DNA of 64,000 nucleotides from Linnemannia schmuckeri (lineage: Eukaryota; Mortierellomycota; Mortierellomycetes; Mortierellales; Mortierellaceae). Made by a program: the position numbers and the translations under genes. The first letter of the stretch is position 1. Every line of letters starts with the position of its first letter. Shown piece by piece: positions 34,644 through 49,100 of the stretch. The stretch is from assembly GCA_029449235.1 (NCBI GenBank), contig JANATG010000012.1, positions 1,550,001 through 1,614,000 on the forward strand, written 5' to 3'. Under the pieces are notes generated by a model, which was not told the DNA's origin, ran no database searches, and saw nothing but the letters and a program-made list of their open reading frames with translations.

Positions 34644-35794
34644 TTACTCTTTAGCAAGTTTCCTCTTCTTGCTCTTCTTATCTTCCAGCTTGCCCATACT
34701 CTCCCAAAGATCGTCATCGTTCTCATCATCATCTTCGCCTCCCTCAGTCCGCTTCTTCTTGTTTGACACTTCACCATCCTCTTCATCCTCGGCGGGCTCG
34801 GCAGGGGTGTATTCTCCAACAACGACAGCAGTCATACGCTGCTTGAGGTAGACCTTGTGCAGCAGTTTCCTGGTCTTGGTCATCTCGTGCACGCGTAAGC
34901 AGCGGTCCATAGCAACTGTGACAAGGTGTGCGGTCGAATCTGTTTCGAAGGGGATAAATGTTGCCAACGCTGTCGCCACTCCGGTGAATCCTATATGCCA
35001 TTTAGAGTAATGAGTGACGAGTTAGCAAGGTGCTAGAAACGGAGTAAAACAGCCAAAAAAGCCAGATCAAGAACGAGCAAAGTTACCTTTGTACTGTCCT
35101 ATAATGGCGCCGGTAAGGGTATCAACAGAGTATACGTTCGTCACGGTGTCAGAGAAGACTATTTCGCTTCCATCCTTGCCGTTGGCCATAGCGACCACAG
35201 GCATCTCGCCCACCTCAGCATCGACTGCAGGTCTCCTGGCACCGCTCTTGACATCGTAAACTCTGATCTGGTGGTTCCGTGTGCCGACAGCGATCCTGGA
35301 GGTATCGTACTGGTTCAAAAACTGCAAATCCGTGTTCCAGACAGGGACGCGCAAGTCCAGGTGGTCGTTCTTGACGTTCTTGGCCTTAAAGATCTGACCG
35401 TTGGCGAGGATCTCCTTAGACTTGTAGCGGGCTTCTGGTCCTCCCTTTACTGGAGCTGGTGTTGGTGCTGGTGCTGGTGCTGCCTTTTTGCTGTTCTTCG
35501 TGCCCTTCTTTGTTGCTGGCTCTGGTGTCTCTTCCTCTGCTGTTGGGTCCTTGATGAGTGCCTTAAGGTCCCAGAGGGTGAGTTCCTGCTCTTTGCCTCC
35601 TGTTGCGACAATATGGTGTTCTCTTGGGTGAACTCTCATCCTGCAAATATCCTTTCCGACCTCCAGTACAGTTGTCTTTGAGTGATCCGCAATTGATTGC
35701 ACAACGAGGCGGCCAGTGTTTGTGCATGTAATAATGGACCTACAGATGTAAAGAGGAAGCACACTGTGATTAGTGGACCCTGTACTGCTGTTGC

Positions 35795-35828
<34 letters not shown>

Positions 35829-36333
35829 GATGAACACAAAAGAACATAGTAACGGAAACATACTCAGAACTGGCGAACAATCCGACAAAAATGGTATCGA
35901 CTTTGCCTTCCTTGCCAAGAGTGTGCTTGAACTCGGTGGTGACAGTTCCATCCTTAGGATCCAACAGTTGAACAAGTCCATTCTTGCGAGCAACTGCAAG
36001 TTGCTTCTTTTCGGAGTCCCAGCACATCAATTGAATAGCCTTCTCACGGTCGGGAACACCCCAAGTCTCGACGGTAGGAATTGGTTTGGGGGGCGCTTCT
36101 GGGGTGGGCTGCCCTCTGCGGACACGCTTGGGCTTGACCACGACGGGTTCTGTGATGGTCACAACTATTTGTAGTGAAGGAAAAAGTAATAACAAGCAGT
36201 GTGAGACGAGAGTGTGGTTGTATTGGAAGTTGGTAAAGATGTTTACTGAATCAGGTTGTGTAATTAAGGAATAAGTGAGTGTACCTTTGACGAGACCCTG
36301 CTCATCGCCGGTGTAGAAGCGTTGCGATGACAT
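34644..36333 (-). CDS. NSA1: NSA1/WDR74 60S ribosome biogenesis WD40 protein
   Basis: Exons 36285–36333, 35864–36164, 35087–35739 and 34644–34990, about 449 residues with consistent phases. The N-terminus (RFYTGDEQGLVK) and the repeats WDSEKKQLAVARKNGLVQLLD, CTNTGRLVVQS, VHPREHHIVATGGKEQELTLWDL, WNTDLQFL, VGTRNHQIRVYD and TAVVVGEYTP are typical of NSA1/WDR74, which forms a seven-bladed propeller. The tail is acidic, then Lys-rich (DDLWESMGKL, then KKSKKRK), as in orthologs. NSA1 acts on nucleolar pre-60S particles with RIX7 (human NVL) and exosome/MTR4 release steps (family knowledge). An Ala/Pro/Lys insert sits in the middle of exon 3. Intron 2 contains a 29-A run at 35798–35826 (T on the coding strand). 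Confidence 0.9.
35798..35826. repeat. Homopolymer run, 29 A, in an NSA1 intron
   Basis: Uninterrupted A-run on the + strand; the transcribed gene sees it as a T-run inside its second intron. Confidence 0.85.
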
Positions 36334-37158
36334 GGTCGATTAGGGAAAAAGGAAAGAAGGTATAGAAGAGAGGGAGAGAGGGAATAAACAAGGAACCAAA
36401 GCTACAAGAAAGTCCTAAGGCAAAAAAAAAAAGAAAAAATTGTTTACTCAAAAAGAGATTGTGACTGGCAATTCTTCGCAACGAACGCACAGCGTAGAAG
36501 AGGAGCAGTGAGGGTGCAAGTTCACTTGAGTAAGTATAAGTACCAGCAATGGTGTCGATTGAGCTCCACAAGCAAAATACCATAATGTGAGAATACCTTT
36601 GCATGAACTGTATAGAGTGGAAACTATAGCGAAGAACCATATGCTAAAAGGTCCAAAGGGGCAAGCTGGTGGAGAGTGTTGCCACCAAAAAAAGATGAAA
36701 ACTATCATTTCGAACCTATAGAACAATTTGCCAAGCCACATTTCCGCCCCCTTTTAGCCTCGATGCTTTCAGCCAGGATGACGACGCTGTCTCTCTTGCT
36801 CACTTTCTCACCCTCGTTCGCTCGTTCGACCCAAACCCGCCCTCAAACCAGAAATACGCACGCACTTGTATACACAGACACAGACACATACACTTGTTTG
36901 TTGCTGTTGGTCCACGCACATACACCACACTCTTTTATATTTTATCTTCTCTTTCTCTCTTCCATTCAAACAACATAAAAAAAGAACAGAGACGCGTCCC
37001 ACTTTCACCCCCTTCCCACTCGTCTTATTTCCTCCCCTAACGCCTTTCTCTTTCTTTTTTGCTCACAATTCTTTTTCCGCGCCACGACACACGCACGCAC
37101 GCACGCACACACTTTCAACCTCACGCATAACTCACACACACTTTGCGGAGCAACTCGA
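36334..37158. other. Divergent promoter between NSA1 and the HUWE1-like gene
   Basis: 825 bp. The part near the HUWE1-like start is pyrimidine-rich with CA/CGCA repeats (ACGCACGCACGCACGCACAC near 37,091), resembling a housekeeping 5' UTR. No upstream ORF or protein gene is seen. Confidence 0.55.
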
Positions 37159-40100
37159 ATGAAGATTAAAAAGGCCCCTGTTAAGAAGCTGGCGGTACCG
37201 GTAAGACACACAGTCCAGTTTCCAGTTCCTGGTAGTGCCTCGAGGCTCTTTGTTGCCGTGCCCGCCGCAGTAGACGTCATATCATCTCCGACAAACACCA
37301 TATTGACACCCAGCAGCTGTGCCAGTACAGGAAGACAGCGACTAACACGGTTACGACTAGGGCAGCAAATGAGTTCAACAAAACGACTCTTGTATAGAAG
37401 AACTTCATGACAAAGCGTTATGCAATGACCCGACTTACTTTGGACTCGGAGACTTTTTTTGTGTGTGCATTGGCATGGCATACGTTTATTTTGCGCGTGT
37501 GAAATAGACTGGTGACGAGTGGTCGATTGCAAATGGGCTCGAAGTCACATTCACGGTCGCTTTTTACGAGAAAATAAAGAGGCTAAGAATGAACTAGAGA
37601 GGACGTTTGAAGGCGTGGCAAAAGGAGAACAAGAGACAGAGAGGATGTTTCACGAGGAGGCAAAGGAAAAGAGACCATGTGACTATCACGACCATTAATA
37701 CACCACGTCCATGCCCGCCACAAATGCAACAGCGAAGCAAACTCTCCTAACCTGTACACCTCATACTCCGTAAAATAGCCACTTCCAATTCGAAACCTCA
37801 TCAAGACGCTCAAGGAGAGTCCAGAAGCAGAGCTCGCGGCACATATCGAGGCAACGCCAGAATGGACCTGGCCACGTGGAGACTTGTTCCACTGGGTCGG
37901 TGTCCTCAACCGCTTTGACGAGATCCTTGACACCCTCTGTAAAACCCACGACATGAAGAAACCTCAGCCAAAGGAGCTTTCACCCGCCGACCGACGCCTC
38001 ACCCTCGCCATCCTCTCTTTTTCACGACTCTTACTCGAGAGCTGCACCAACAGGAATCTTTATGCCTCCTATGAGGTATATAATCTACGCTTGCTTATCT
38101 GTAATCTGCTTTGTCACATTGGACATATTGTGCCATAAAAAAGATAAGAATCCATTTCCTCATCATTGTGTTGCCTCTGCATTGTCCTAATAGCAACTGA
38201 ACGATCTACTGAACACACGCGACCTGGACATTCTGGAGTCATGTCTGCGGCTGTTACTTCGACCAGCCCAGCGCCACAGCGCTCAACGTTCGGCACGATC
38301 AATATTCACAGTCTCACAGGACCGACTCCTGGCGCTGGCGCACTCATGGGGCGGCAAAGAGTATGGGCTGGATCTTCAACAGTTGGCAGACAGTAAGGCA
38401 GAGATTCCAGAGCAACTCCAGTCAGTGAGCTTTCAGTTCTTCCGGACAGTCACCCCGCCAAAAACATCCGCCACAGACTCGTCGCCCACGTCATCAGCTG
38501 CGCCATCAGGACATACCCCAGCTGCTTCTACAGCCACAACATCGTTTAGCACATCTGCGCCCCCGACTTCAGCCTCTGAAAAGCCACGGAGACACTCCAG
38601 CTCTGGCGCATCGTTATCACATGGCTCAGCAGTGGCCACCACTGAAGTTGCTACATCAGCCCTTTCGTCTGTAAGCGAGGGACTGGTTGTGATCCAGGTC
38701 TCTGACCCCCAACAACTGGGAGCAACAGATTACGAGATCCTTAACCATCTGGTGCAGGAGTACAAGGTGCCGGAGGAACATCATTTCCAGCTTCTCAGTC
38801 GGATCAGGATAGCAACCGGAATTCGCGACCCTAAGCGCCGCCAGCAACTTTTGCTCATCCGTATCTTGGCGATCGCTGTCATGTCACACGTTCTATCCGA
38901 GGCCATCATTGTCGAAAAGTTCCTTGCCTTTGAGCCCGAGATCATCCAGAGCTTGACTGATTTGATTCATCCCGACCACAAAGTGCCATTCGTAAGTTCC
39001 CTTTGATTCATACATGGCTTACAAGGTGTGATGTCTTCTGTTCTTTTTACGCACGCAGATATGCTTTAACATAAAAACGTCTTCTATGTCGTATAGCCTG
39101 TACAAACTGTCGCACTATTTGCTTTGGATGGGCTGGCTCACTTGAGGAACAGGCAACCGGATGTATTGACCGCAATCAATGCCTCTGCTAGCCACGGCGT
39201 CCTCTTGTATGCTCTGCGCAAGATCATTACAGGGCTAGATTCGGAGAATGGTAGGTGTCTATTTTAGTATGGTGATTTTGCAGCACATTTAAAAAACTAA
39301 CTGGTATTCTAACCGTTATTGCTATCTTTGGCATATTAGCTCCGTATCCTCAGGACTTTCTGGACGCCATGTTTGCACTCATTTCGTACATCATCAGCTC
39401 ACAGACAGGCGGCAACATGGTCATTTCTGCAGGTCTCGTCCCCGTGCTGCTTCAGTTGCTTTCCAATAAGCATTCGTCTCAACTGAAGGTAGGAGTCTGA
39501 TGTGCAATGTCGCGGTTCCTTCTCGACAATGATAGTGTTGGAGTAATTATAGAAGGAGGCTGACATGAAACCATTCTTTTTTGATTTGTGTAGAATGTAA
39601 CCAAGAGTGTCACGATTCTCGATAGCCTTGTTTACGGGTTTAGCACAGCTTTCACGTCATTTTGCACGTCAGGTGGACTCAACAGTCTCGTGGCAAGGAT
39701 GAAGGAGGAGGTTGACTACTCTCTGAAATTGGTCAAGGACGCGGAGGCCTCTCAAATGACAGATGTTAGCTCTACAGACACGGGTGCGCCTAAAGGTTCG
39801 TTATCATGTATCTCTAAAAGACGGGTAGGTTACCCGTACTTGTCTCATGTCATGACTCCTTTGTCTAATCTGCAGTTTTGTGCTTTATCATTGTACAGAA
39901 GAAGAAACTTCGCCTATTCCATTCGAGAGGACAGCATTGTCAAAAGCCATGTTCAAGTTTATCATCCATATGATGCAGAGCCCTGGTACTCATGAAGGCT
40001 TGCGGAACTTGATCGAGACGACATTGCCAGCGACACTCAGAGACATTATGGAACATCCCGCTGCTCTCGGAAATCCCATCTACGCCCATGGTATGTATCA

Positions 40101-43100
40101 TATCACGAAGCAATCATTTTTCTTGCTCATAACGCCTGTGCGGACTAAATTAATCAAGTACTCTATAATTGTTCATTTAATAGCTATCAACACAATGACG
40201 TCCTTCATCCATAACGAGCCTACATCACTTAGTATCCTTCAGGAAGCCAAGATTCCCCAAACACTTCTTGCCAGCTTGTCAAAGGATATCCCTGCCTCCA
40301 ATGATGTCGTGATGAACTTGCCAGGCGCGTTTGGGGCGATTTGCTTGAACTCGAGTGGACTGGAGATGTTCACCAAGGACTTTGATATTAAGAAGTTCTT
40401 TGACGTATTCACATCGGTTCCTCACGTGAGAGCTTTCCAGGACAGCGACATTGCGTCGACACTCGGCGTATCAATGGACGAATTGGTGCGACATCAGCCA
40501 ACACTGAAGCCCAAGGTGATGAGTGAGCTAGGCGAAACGCTGAAGACAGTCCTGAAGATGTGCGAGTCAGATGCGGTGACAGAGGATGATATTTCCCTTT
40601 GCACCCTTCAAAAGACCCGCGCCAAGGACGCCCCTTCCCTCGGTGCGGTTGTAGACGACGACGCAAACAGGGACGATAGAAAAGATAGCCTTGTTGCCCA
40701 GCTGATTGAGAGCTCTGCCAGAGTAGGTATTTTCTTTATTGGACGCCTCGTAATGCTAATTGAAATTACAAATGCGCAATTGACCAGCGAAACTAACGCT
40801 CTTACCGTCATTCTTTTGTACCTAGTTTTGCGAAAGTTTCTTTCAGAATGCAGCGAGCGCTCACGAGTTTTTGAAAGCAGATGGGATCGATACTCTTTTG
40901 CGATTCTACTCGTTGCCAACTTTGCCATACGACTTGGCCAACTCCTCAGCATTCTTTACGCTATCTCATCTTCTCAAGCTGTTGAGCGAAGCCAACCCTG
41001 CGGCTGCCATTTCAGCAGTAGTGAAGGAGGTGAACAGGATACTTCAACAAGTGCAGCCGTTGCTCAATTCAACCAACGCTGGGTCAGATCTTGTTCAGTA
41101 CATCGACATCACAGGTAAGAAGCACGTTGCGTTTGCATGTTAAGATTGCCATTTGCTGCTTGAATTAGATCTCTGACAATTGACTTTTGTTTGTAATGCA
41201 TGGCGTAGACTCGAGTGACGAGGATGTATCACGCGGAAACAACATGTTGCGATCACTGATCAGTCTGCACGCGTTCAGCGGGCTGCTTTCGGACATGTAC
41301 TGTGCTCCCACTTTCTCCCATGGTCGAAACTCTGCCGCGGTACTTGCTGCATTCGTCAGCGCACAAGGTGACCTAGCCTTAGCAGGTCTAGGCCAGCTCC
41401 ACAGGTATTTAGGCCACCCCGTTTCTTGCTTATCTCCGTGGCAATATGCCAATGATTTCATTGAGTAGCTATCTGACAGTTTGATTTGTGTTTTGTTTAG
41501 GGCATGTTTGTGGGAGAGTATTGCTATGAAGCGCATCCTCGGCAAGAACTGGAATGATCCCAGCTCCAAGGCTAAGCGTGCTCACCTACATGCGCCAATG
41601 CCAGGAACAATCGACGAGAATGTAGAAGAGCCAGTGGGAGAAGACAAGGAGATGACGGCCGCGACGCCCTTGGTTGACATATACTCGCCTACCGTCATCA
41701 ACACAAAGTTCCTCCGCTTTGTGCTCACTCAGATCCCTCAGTACATCACACCCATGTACCAAGGTACGCTGATTATTCATTTTTCTGGTATCGTCTTGCT
41801 AAATCTTGTTCATTTGCATGGATACTTACATAGTTATTCTGTGTTGCCATGTAGGTATCACCAAGATGCTCTTCAGTCGCCGAGAGATGGAGCCAGCACA
41901 GCGCACAAACGCATTCAAGATTGCAGATTCATTGTCTGGAGTCTTACAGTCGCACATTTCCTGGAAGCGTCTTGGTAAGTATTTCTGTCGTTTTTTACCT
42001 CCATCCAATCGATTGGATTGTAAATGCAGTTTTCTTTCATACTAACCACGTCTTTTTTTCATTTTGCCGACCTGTTGCAGATGCGAGCGAATCTTTCAAC
42101 GACAAGTACACGTATCTCGGTACTATGTTCAATTTACTTCCATATTTGCTACTCGATGATCGCAACCCGACAACTCTCCAGACCATCATGGCGGTTTCGT
42201 TCTTCAGGACTGGCGGTTTAGAGGCCCTGTTCACCTGGCTCGGTTCAGCGTGGGCAGAGGCTTCAACTATCAGATCTTCACCGATCACACTAGAAGGAGA
42301 GCAGAAGGTTTTATTGGCAAAGGTTCATGGATGCGTCGAGACCCTGTTGAGCGTGCTCCAGACTCTCACCTCATCGAAACTTTTGCTTGAGTCATCCCAC
42401 ACCGCGCCACTGGCTTCAAGGGACGACAAGAGTAGGAAGGAAGACTTCTTCAACCCACACGAGTTCCTGGTCGATGTCCGCCTGTTGGTTGTGCCCCATA
42501 TTCAGCAACTCTGGGTGGATAAACATCTGGACCAGTGCCCAGCCTTTCTTGTTCGCCATATCGTCCAGATTATCATCAACATTCTTAAGGCTACTGGTGA
42601 ATTGAAGCCTCCCGTCGTAGCTCCTCCGCCCCCTTCTTCGGGAACAGGTGCTGGAACAGGTGCGGGAACCTCTGCGTCGAATGTCTTTGGCGTCCGGCCT
42701 GTTGTTCCTGATGCCAACAGTGTAGCCATGCTGCTCGACATGGGTTTCCCCCGCTCAGCCGCAGAGCTTGCTCTTACTCGAAGCGGCAATCAACTTGAGC
42801 GTGCTACAGAGTACCTTTTGACGCATCAGGATGTTGTTGCTGCTGCGATCTATGAACAAGAGCGCGAGGAAGCCGCAGCTCGTGCAGCAGCCATTGCGGC
42901 AGCCAATGAGCCTCCCGTACCACCAACTACGGCAGGATCAACCGACACCACCGTAACTGCTACTACCGATGCTACAAACGCTAGTGCAACTGAGCAGGCA
43001 CCTTCTGAGGTAGCTGCCACAGGAGATGTGAGCGTCGAACAGGATGGCGATGAAGGGGATGAAGATGAAGAAGAGGACGAGGAGGAGATGCTTCGTCAGG

Positions 43101-46100
43101 CCCTGGAAATGTCCCGGGCCTTGGATGTCGCCATGGCGGACGATGAAGCGCCCAATGCTCCTCAGACACAAGAATCGACTGCAGAAGAGGAGCAGGAGGC
43201 AACTCAAGCGACCACTGCCCAACCAGTCGATGACGAGACGACTCAAGAAGACGCGATCGATGTCGAGGACGATCAGACCACGGAGGGAGAAAAGAGAGAG
43301 CAAGAATACAAGCTAGCTCTGGATCGACATCAGGAGCACAAGGATCAGCTGTCAAAGGCACGAGAAGATCTCAAACTTCTTCTCGTGAGCCGCTCACTGG
43401 AACTGATCGAGTCCATTGACGACATTGTGTTCTATGTTCGCGATCTTCTCGTGTTGCTCTGTAAGGACAAGGACAGCACTGTATTGGAGGAACTTGTTAA
43501 GGATCTCGTGAAGGCGAGCACCAACCTCAAGGACGCCTCGAGAGGGCGCGCTTTCGGTGCCCGTCTGAGATTGCTTGCACTACTCTTTGGCGATGTCACA
43601 ATTCAGTCTAAGATGAGTGACCATGCCACCATTCTGGTCCCCCTTTTGCTTTCGATCCTCGAAGAACACGTCAAATCGCAGGCGTCCCAAAAGGAAAACC
43701 CATGGTTGTCACCCCTACTGTTGATGGTGGAGAGCTTTGTGTCTTTGTCAGATGAGCCCAAGGTTGTTCCAGACGAGGCCACACAGGACGGCAAGAGCAA
43801 AGCAACCGACAAGGAGATGAAAGAAGACATTGTGTCTCCAGTTGAAATGGAGAACCTCCTACTGCACAGTATCACCATTCTCAATCAAGATGACCTCACC
43901 AAGGATATCGCCCTCTCGGTATTCAGGATTCTTGTTCGACTCACTCGGCACCACAGTCTGGCGATGTCCTTCCTGAAAGCGCAAGGCCTTGATTTGATCT
44001 TTTCGACTCTCAAGCCTGAGCGGATCGGTGTCCAAGGACAGCAGAGCTTTATCATCATGATCCTTCGCCACATCATCGAGGATGCCGTCGTCCTGCAGGA
44101 AGTCATGGAGAAGGAGATTGTGCGCTGGTTCACTCAGCCATCGCGAGCCAGGACCGGTGACCTTCAGAGTTACCTTCGCCACAACAACTTTTTAGGACTT
44201 CGAGACCTGGATGCCTTTATTGCTGGAACCCTCGCCGTCAGCAAAGTGTCGAGATACGATTCATCTCATAGGGCTCTCCAGCTGACGCTCTCAAAGCCCG
44301 CCGTTCCTTTAAAACCTGAAGACAACAAGGACTCAGGCGACCCTACCAAAGAAGAGGATGCGGCCAAGGATAAAGAGCAGGAGAAAGAGTCGGAGTCTAA
44401 TGCCGGAGAGGGCTCCTCTACAAGTGCACAACCTCCTGCTGAGCCACAGTCATCCGCCACTTCCTCAGTGCCTCCGACGGCCTCCGCTAACGCCATTGCC
44501 GAAGCATCCAAGAAGTACTCGAGTGAGATCTCGGAGGCCGTCATCCACTTTTTGGTATCTGAGCTCCTTGGTGCGCGAGATTCTGTCACAGTCCCAACCA
44601 GTCCAATAACCAGCTCGGGTGATGGTGTCAAGCACGGTGAGGCTTCTTCAACCAAGGCGACGACTGCCTCTGAGAAGGCCACGGCCGCACCGCATGACGC
44701 CAACTTTATTCATCGATGCTTTGTGTTGCAGTGCCTGAACGAACTCTTGATCTCATACCCCTCCTGCAAGGTCGATCTCATGAACTACTCTCGTCGGAAA
44801 GGAGGCAAGGAATCGTCCCACGCAGCGACCAAACCCCGATCCAACTGGCTCAACTTCCTTCTGAATGACCTCATCCCCTATCGCGGAACTGTCGCCCAGT
44901 CATCTGAGACCGAGCTTCGGAAACATTCGATCGAATCCAACTTTGCGTCTGCCATCTTGGTAGGCATGTGCTCGAATGGAGACGAGGAAGAAGAGAAAAA
45001 GCCCTTCAGCGAGCTTGTCCAGGTCCGTCGATTCGTGATTGACGGTTTGATTCGGTCCTTCAAGGATGCTATTGCCTCGACATTGCCGGTCGAGTTCAAG
45101 TACGGCAAGTTCCTCTCCCTCTCTGAGCTCAGCTACAAGATCCTCGGTTCCTCTCCTCCAGCTGGCGCAATAGCCAAGCCCAGCGAAGACATGTCTATCA
45201 ACATTGTCAAGGTTATGCTTGAGAAGAACTTCATCCTCACGCTGACCAACGTGCTCGCGGATATCGATCTCAACTACCCGCACGCCAAGATCCTTGTAAA
45301 CGCCGTCTTGAAACCTTTGGAGCATCTGACAAAGCTCTCTCTTAAGATGAGCAGGGCAACCGATCCAGGTGCTGCTAGGGCGAAGCGCCAGTCGACCCCA
45401 TTGTCCGGAACAGGCAGCGGAGCAGGCTCCGGCGACGACGCACCGGATCTGTACCGCAATTCATCACTCGGAATGTTTGATGGAACAACAATGGAGTCCG
45501 CCGAAGACGATGATTCAGATGATGAAGGTGACGAGGACGACATCTTTGAGGGCGAGGAGTACGATGAGGAGACTGCCAGCGACGCCAGCGACCTGAGCGA
45601 GGATGAACTCAGCGACGACGATGATGACGAAGATGAACTGGAAGAGATGGTCGATCGCAATCCATTCCACCACCACAGTCATGAGATGTCGGACGATGAG
45701 GACGATCCCGATGATGAGGACATGGAAGGTGATGATGACGACGATGATCTCGATGAGGAAATGGAGGCTGAGCTCCAAGAGGCCCTCGATAACGAAGATG
45801 ACGACGATGAGATGATGGAATGGGATGCAGAGTCTCGACCCATCATCCTTCAAGACGACGAGATTGGGGAGGTCATCGATGATGATGAAGACGACCCGCA
45901 AGTTGCTGATCCTGAATACTACGACGAACAGGACCGCGCCCACCGTCACCATACCCACACCCACAACCCGCACCTTAATCACGGAGAAGCAGATGGTATG
46001 GAGGATGATGATGATGAGGAAGACGACGAAGACGAGGATGATCTCGATGACCTCGACGAGGACGAAGAAGATGAGGAGGACGACGAGGAAGACGATGACA

Positions 46101-49100
46101 TCGTTTTGCTGGACGATGTTGAAGGTTTCGACCCTGTTCGAGCTCCTGGGCGTGGCGGACCTTGGGACATGACCAGCACGTTTGTCATTAATGACCAAAG
46201 CGGCCTTTTGAACGGTGCCCAAGTGGTCGATCTTCGTGGCCGCCGCCCGCGAGCAGGTGGACGCCGTTTGGATGACCGGGGCTTTGTCGGCTATGACTCG
46301 ACTGCCGACCAGGGTCGATTCTCGTACATCGAGGACGACGAGTTCCCGTTGTTGGGAGCTCCAGCCCGGAACCCTTTCCTTCAAGTTTCAGACGACGTGA
46401 TCACCCATCCATTGCTCGCGCAGCCACGACCAACTAGCACCAATGTCACCGCAGATGGACATCGTCGGTCAGCTTCACGTGGTGGCCTTGGCCTCAGTGG
46501 TGGCATTTCTGAGTGGCATGCATTCGAGGAACTCCTGAACGGAAACCCATCGCAGATCCTCGGCACTTTGATGAACGGTGGCGCTATCCGAGCAAGCCAT
46601 GGTGCTTTCCGAGTCGAAGTCAACAGCGGTCATGGCCATGCCATTGTGGCGCCCATTGACCGTGGTGCCTCCCGCAGTGTGGCTCAAGCGGATGTAGCCT
46701 CTGTTGCAGCAGGTGGATTGTCGTCTGATGCAGCCTCCGCCAATAAGCCTGATATGTTTGGTATTGTTCAAAACTTTGTTCCGTTTTCTACCTCGCAGAG
46801 ATGGTCTCAAGAGTGCCGTATGATGTATGGAGCAACTGCCCAGGACAAGGCGACGCGTTTGCTGAACCACATTACCAATGCACTCATCCCAGCCGCCAAG
46901 GAGGAATACCGCCTCAAGCAGGAACGTGATGCCAAAGAGCAGGAGATACGCCGGAAAGCCGAGGCTGAGAAGAAGCGGATTGCAGAGGAGAAGAAAAAGG
47001 CTGAGGAGGAGGCTGAGCGCATTCGGGCGGAGGAAGCCGAAAGGGTCCGGATCGCGGAGGAGGCCGCTGCAGCTGAACGCGAAGCTGCACGTCTGGCTGA
47101 GCTGGCTGCAGCTAGGGCTGCGCGTGGTGAGACCGAGGAGGAAGTTGCCGCAGAAGGTGCTATGGAGGTGGAGGAAGGTGCAGGCACGACTACTGAGCCA
47201 GCGGAGGAAGTGGAGCCAGCTGCCCCAGCTCGCCGTACGGTCATGATTGATGGGGTCATGGTGGATATCACTGACAGTGATATTGACCCCGAGTTCCTGG
47301 AGGCACTGCCAGAGGACATGCGCCGCGAGGTGTATAACGACTACCTGCAATCACGCCGACCCCCTGCCCCTACGACTACACAACAACCTGCCACGTCGAC
47401 ATCGACGGCGTCTCAGAGCATCAACCCCGACTTTTTGGAGGCTCTTCCACAGAACATGCGTGCTGAGCTGGACGAGATTTTGCGCGGTCAAGGAGCGATG
47501 CCTGACGATCCTGCTTCGGGTTTGCCAATGCTGACTGCGTTCAACGACACACTCTCTCGCCTCGTTCCACAACTGCGGCAGATCTATCAGGATGGAGGCA
47601 ATAATTCTGCAGCACTGGCAGAAGCTTCTGCTATCCTGGACCGCATGCCCAGAAATTATCCTGGTCTTCGAGAGGTTCGCGACATGATTGCTTCTACAGG
47701 ATCTGGATCATCTGTCAAGAAGGCCGTTGTCCCACGAGATGCTATTCAGCTGGTTGATAAGTCTTCTTTGGCGACCCTCGTCCGACTCATGTTCTTGCCT
47801 CAGCCCCCGTCCAAGAACATCCTCAACAAGCTGCTGGCCAATCTCTGTGAGAACAGTAAGACACGGACAGAGTTGTTGTCGCTGTTACTCTCTATTCTTC
47901 AGGATGGAGGCGCAGACTTGGCGGCAGTGGACAAGAGCTTCGCGCAGATGTCTCTTCGTGGAAAGCCGATTGTCAAGGCTCACCATCACAAAGGAAAGGG
48001 CGCAGGAACAGTTCCAGCACCCATCCCATCTGCCATGGACAATGTACCCAACCTGGTGGCCCGCCGCTGCTTCGATGCGCTCTACTACATTGTCTCGCTC
48101 AACTCGCAGGCCGCACAGTTTTTCCTGACAGAGCACGAGAATGTGACATTAAAGCGATCTCCGTCCAAGAAGGGCAAGGGCAAGGATAAAGACAAGGCCA
48201 TCAGCTCCAAGTACCCGATCGTCCTCTTGCTGGGTTTGCTGGAACGACCGACTTTTGTTGAAAACTCGGCATTGATGGAGCAGTTAATGACTTTGCTCTC
48301 GATTCTGTGCAGACCGCTCGCCACGCTTGTCAAGGACGACGAGGAGAAGGACAAGAAGACGGACAAGGATAAGGAGACCAAGACGCCGTCTACAGAGCCT
48401 ACGGCTTCATCAACATCTGCTGAGCCAGCCGCAGGATCGAGTGCCGCTCCTCTCACTACGACTACAGAGGAAGGCTCTACATTGGCTTCGTCGACTGCTC
48501 CTACCGATGGGACTGCTACTACGACAACCGATACCAAGGCGGACACGAAGACAAATACCAATGTTGCCGGGACGGACGCCCCAGCACTTAAACCTCCCGT
48601 CATTCCTGACCATTGTATCCAGCTGGTCATTCGTGTGTTAACGGCAGGAGAGTGCTCAAGCAGGACATTCCAGTACACGTTGTCAGTCATTCAGAATCTA
48701 TCAGCGCTGGAAGGCGCGCGGGACGTTATTACGGCAGAGTTGATCAGAGCAGCACGTGAGCTGGGAGATGGCATCTTGACAGACCTCGGCGCGCTGTCGG
48801 AGACGTTGACGAACGCCATGACGGGCGTTGATGTGCAAGGAGTAGCTCTCGAGCAATTCACGCCAGCATCGTCCAAGCAGGCCAAGTTGTTGCGTGTTCT
48901 CAAGACGATCGACTACATGTACTCTCGGAAACAGGGACTCGCCCCCGTCCCAGCATCGACTCAAGTCAACATCGAGCTGGCTCCGACTTTGGATCCTGAG
49001 GAGGCGGACGCTGTGATGCCGAGATCGATGCGGGATCTTGGTTCTGGCGCAACGAACCTCAACAAGGACGAGGAGAAGGCGACACAGATTTACGACAGCC

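Noticed and set aside
45515..46384. Long minus-strand frame opposite the HECT acidic domain
   Set aside because: It is the antisense of GAT/GAC/GAG repeats (giving Ile/Val/Leu-rich shadow protein); the + strand is firmly coding.
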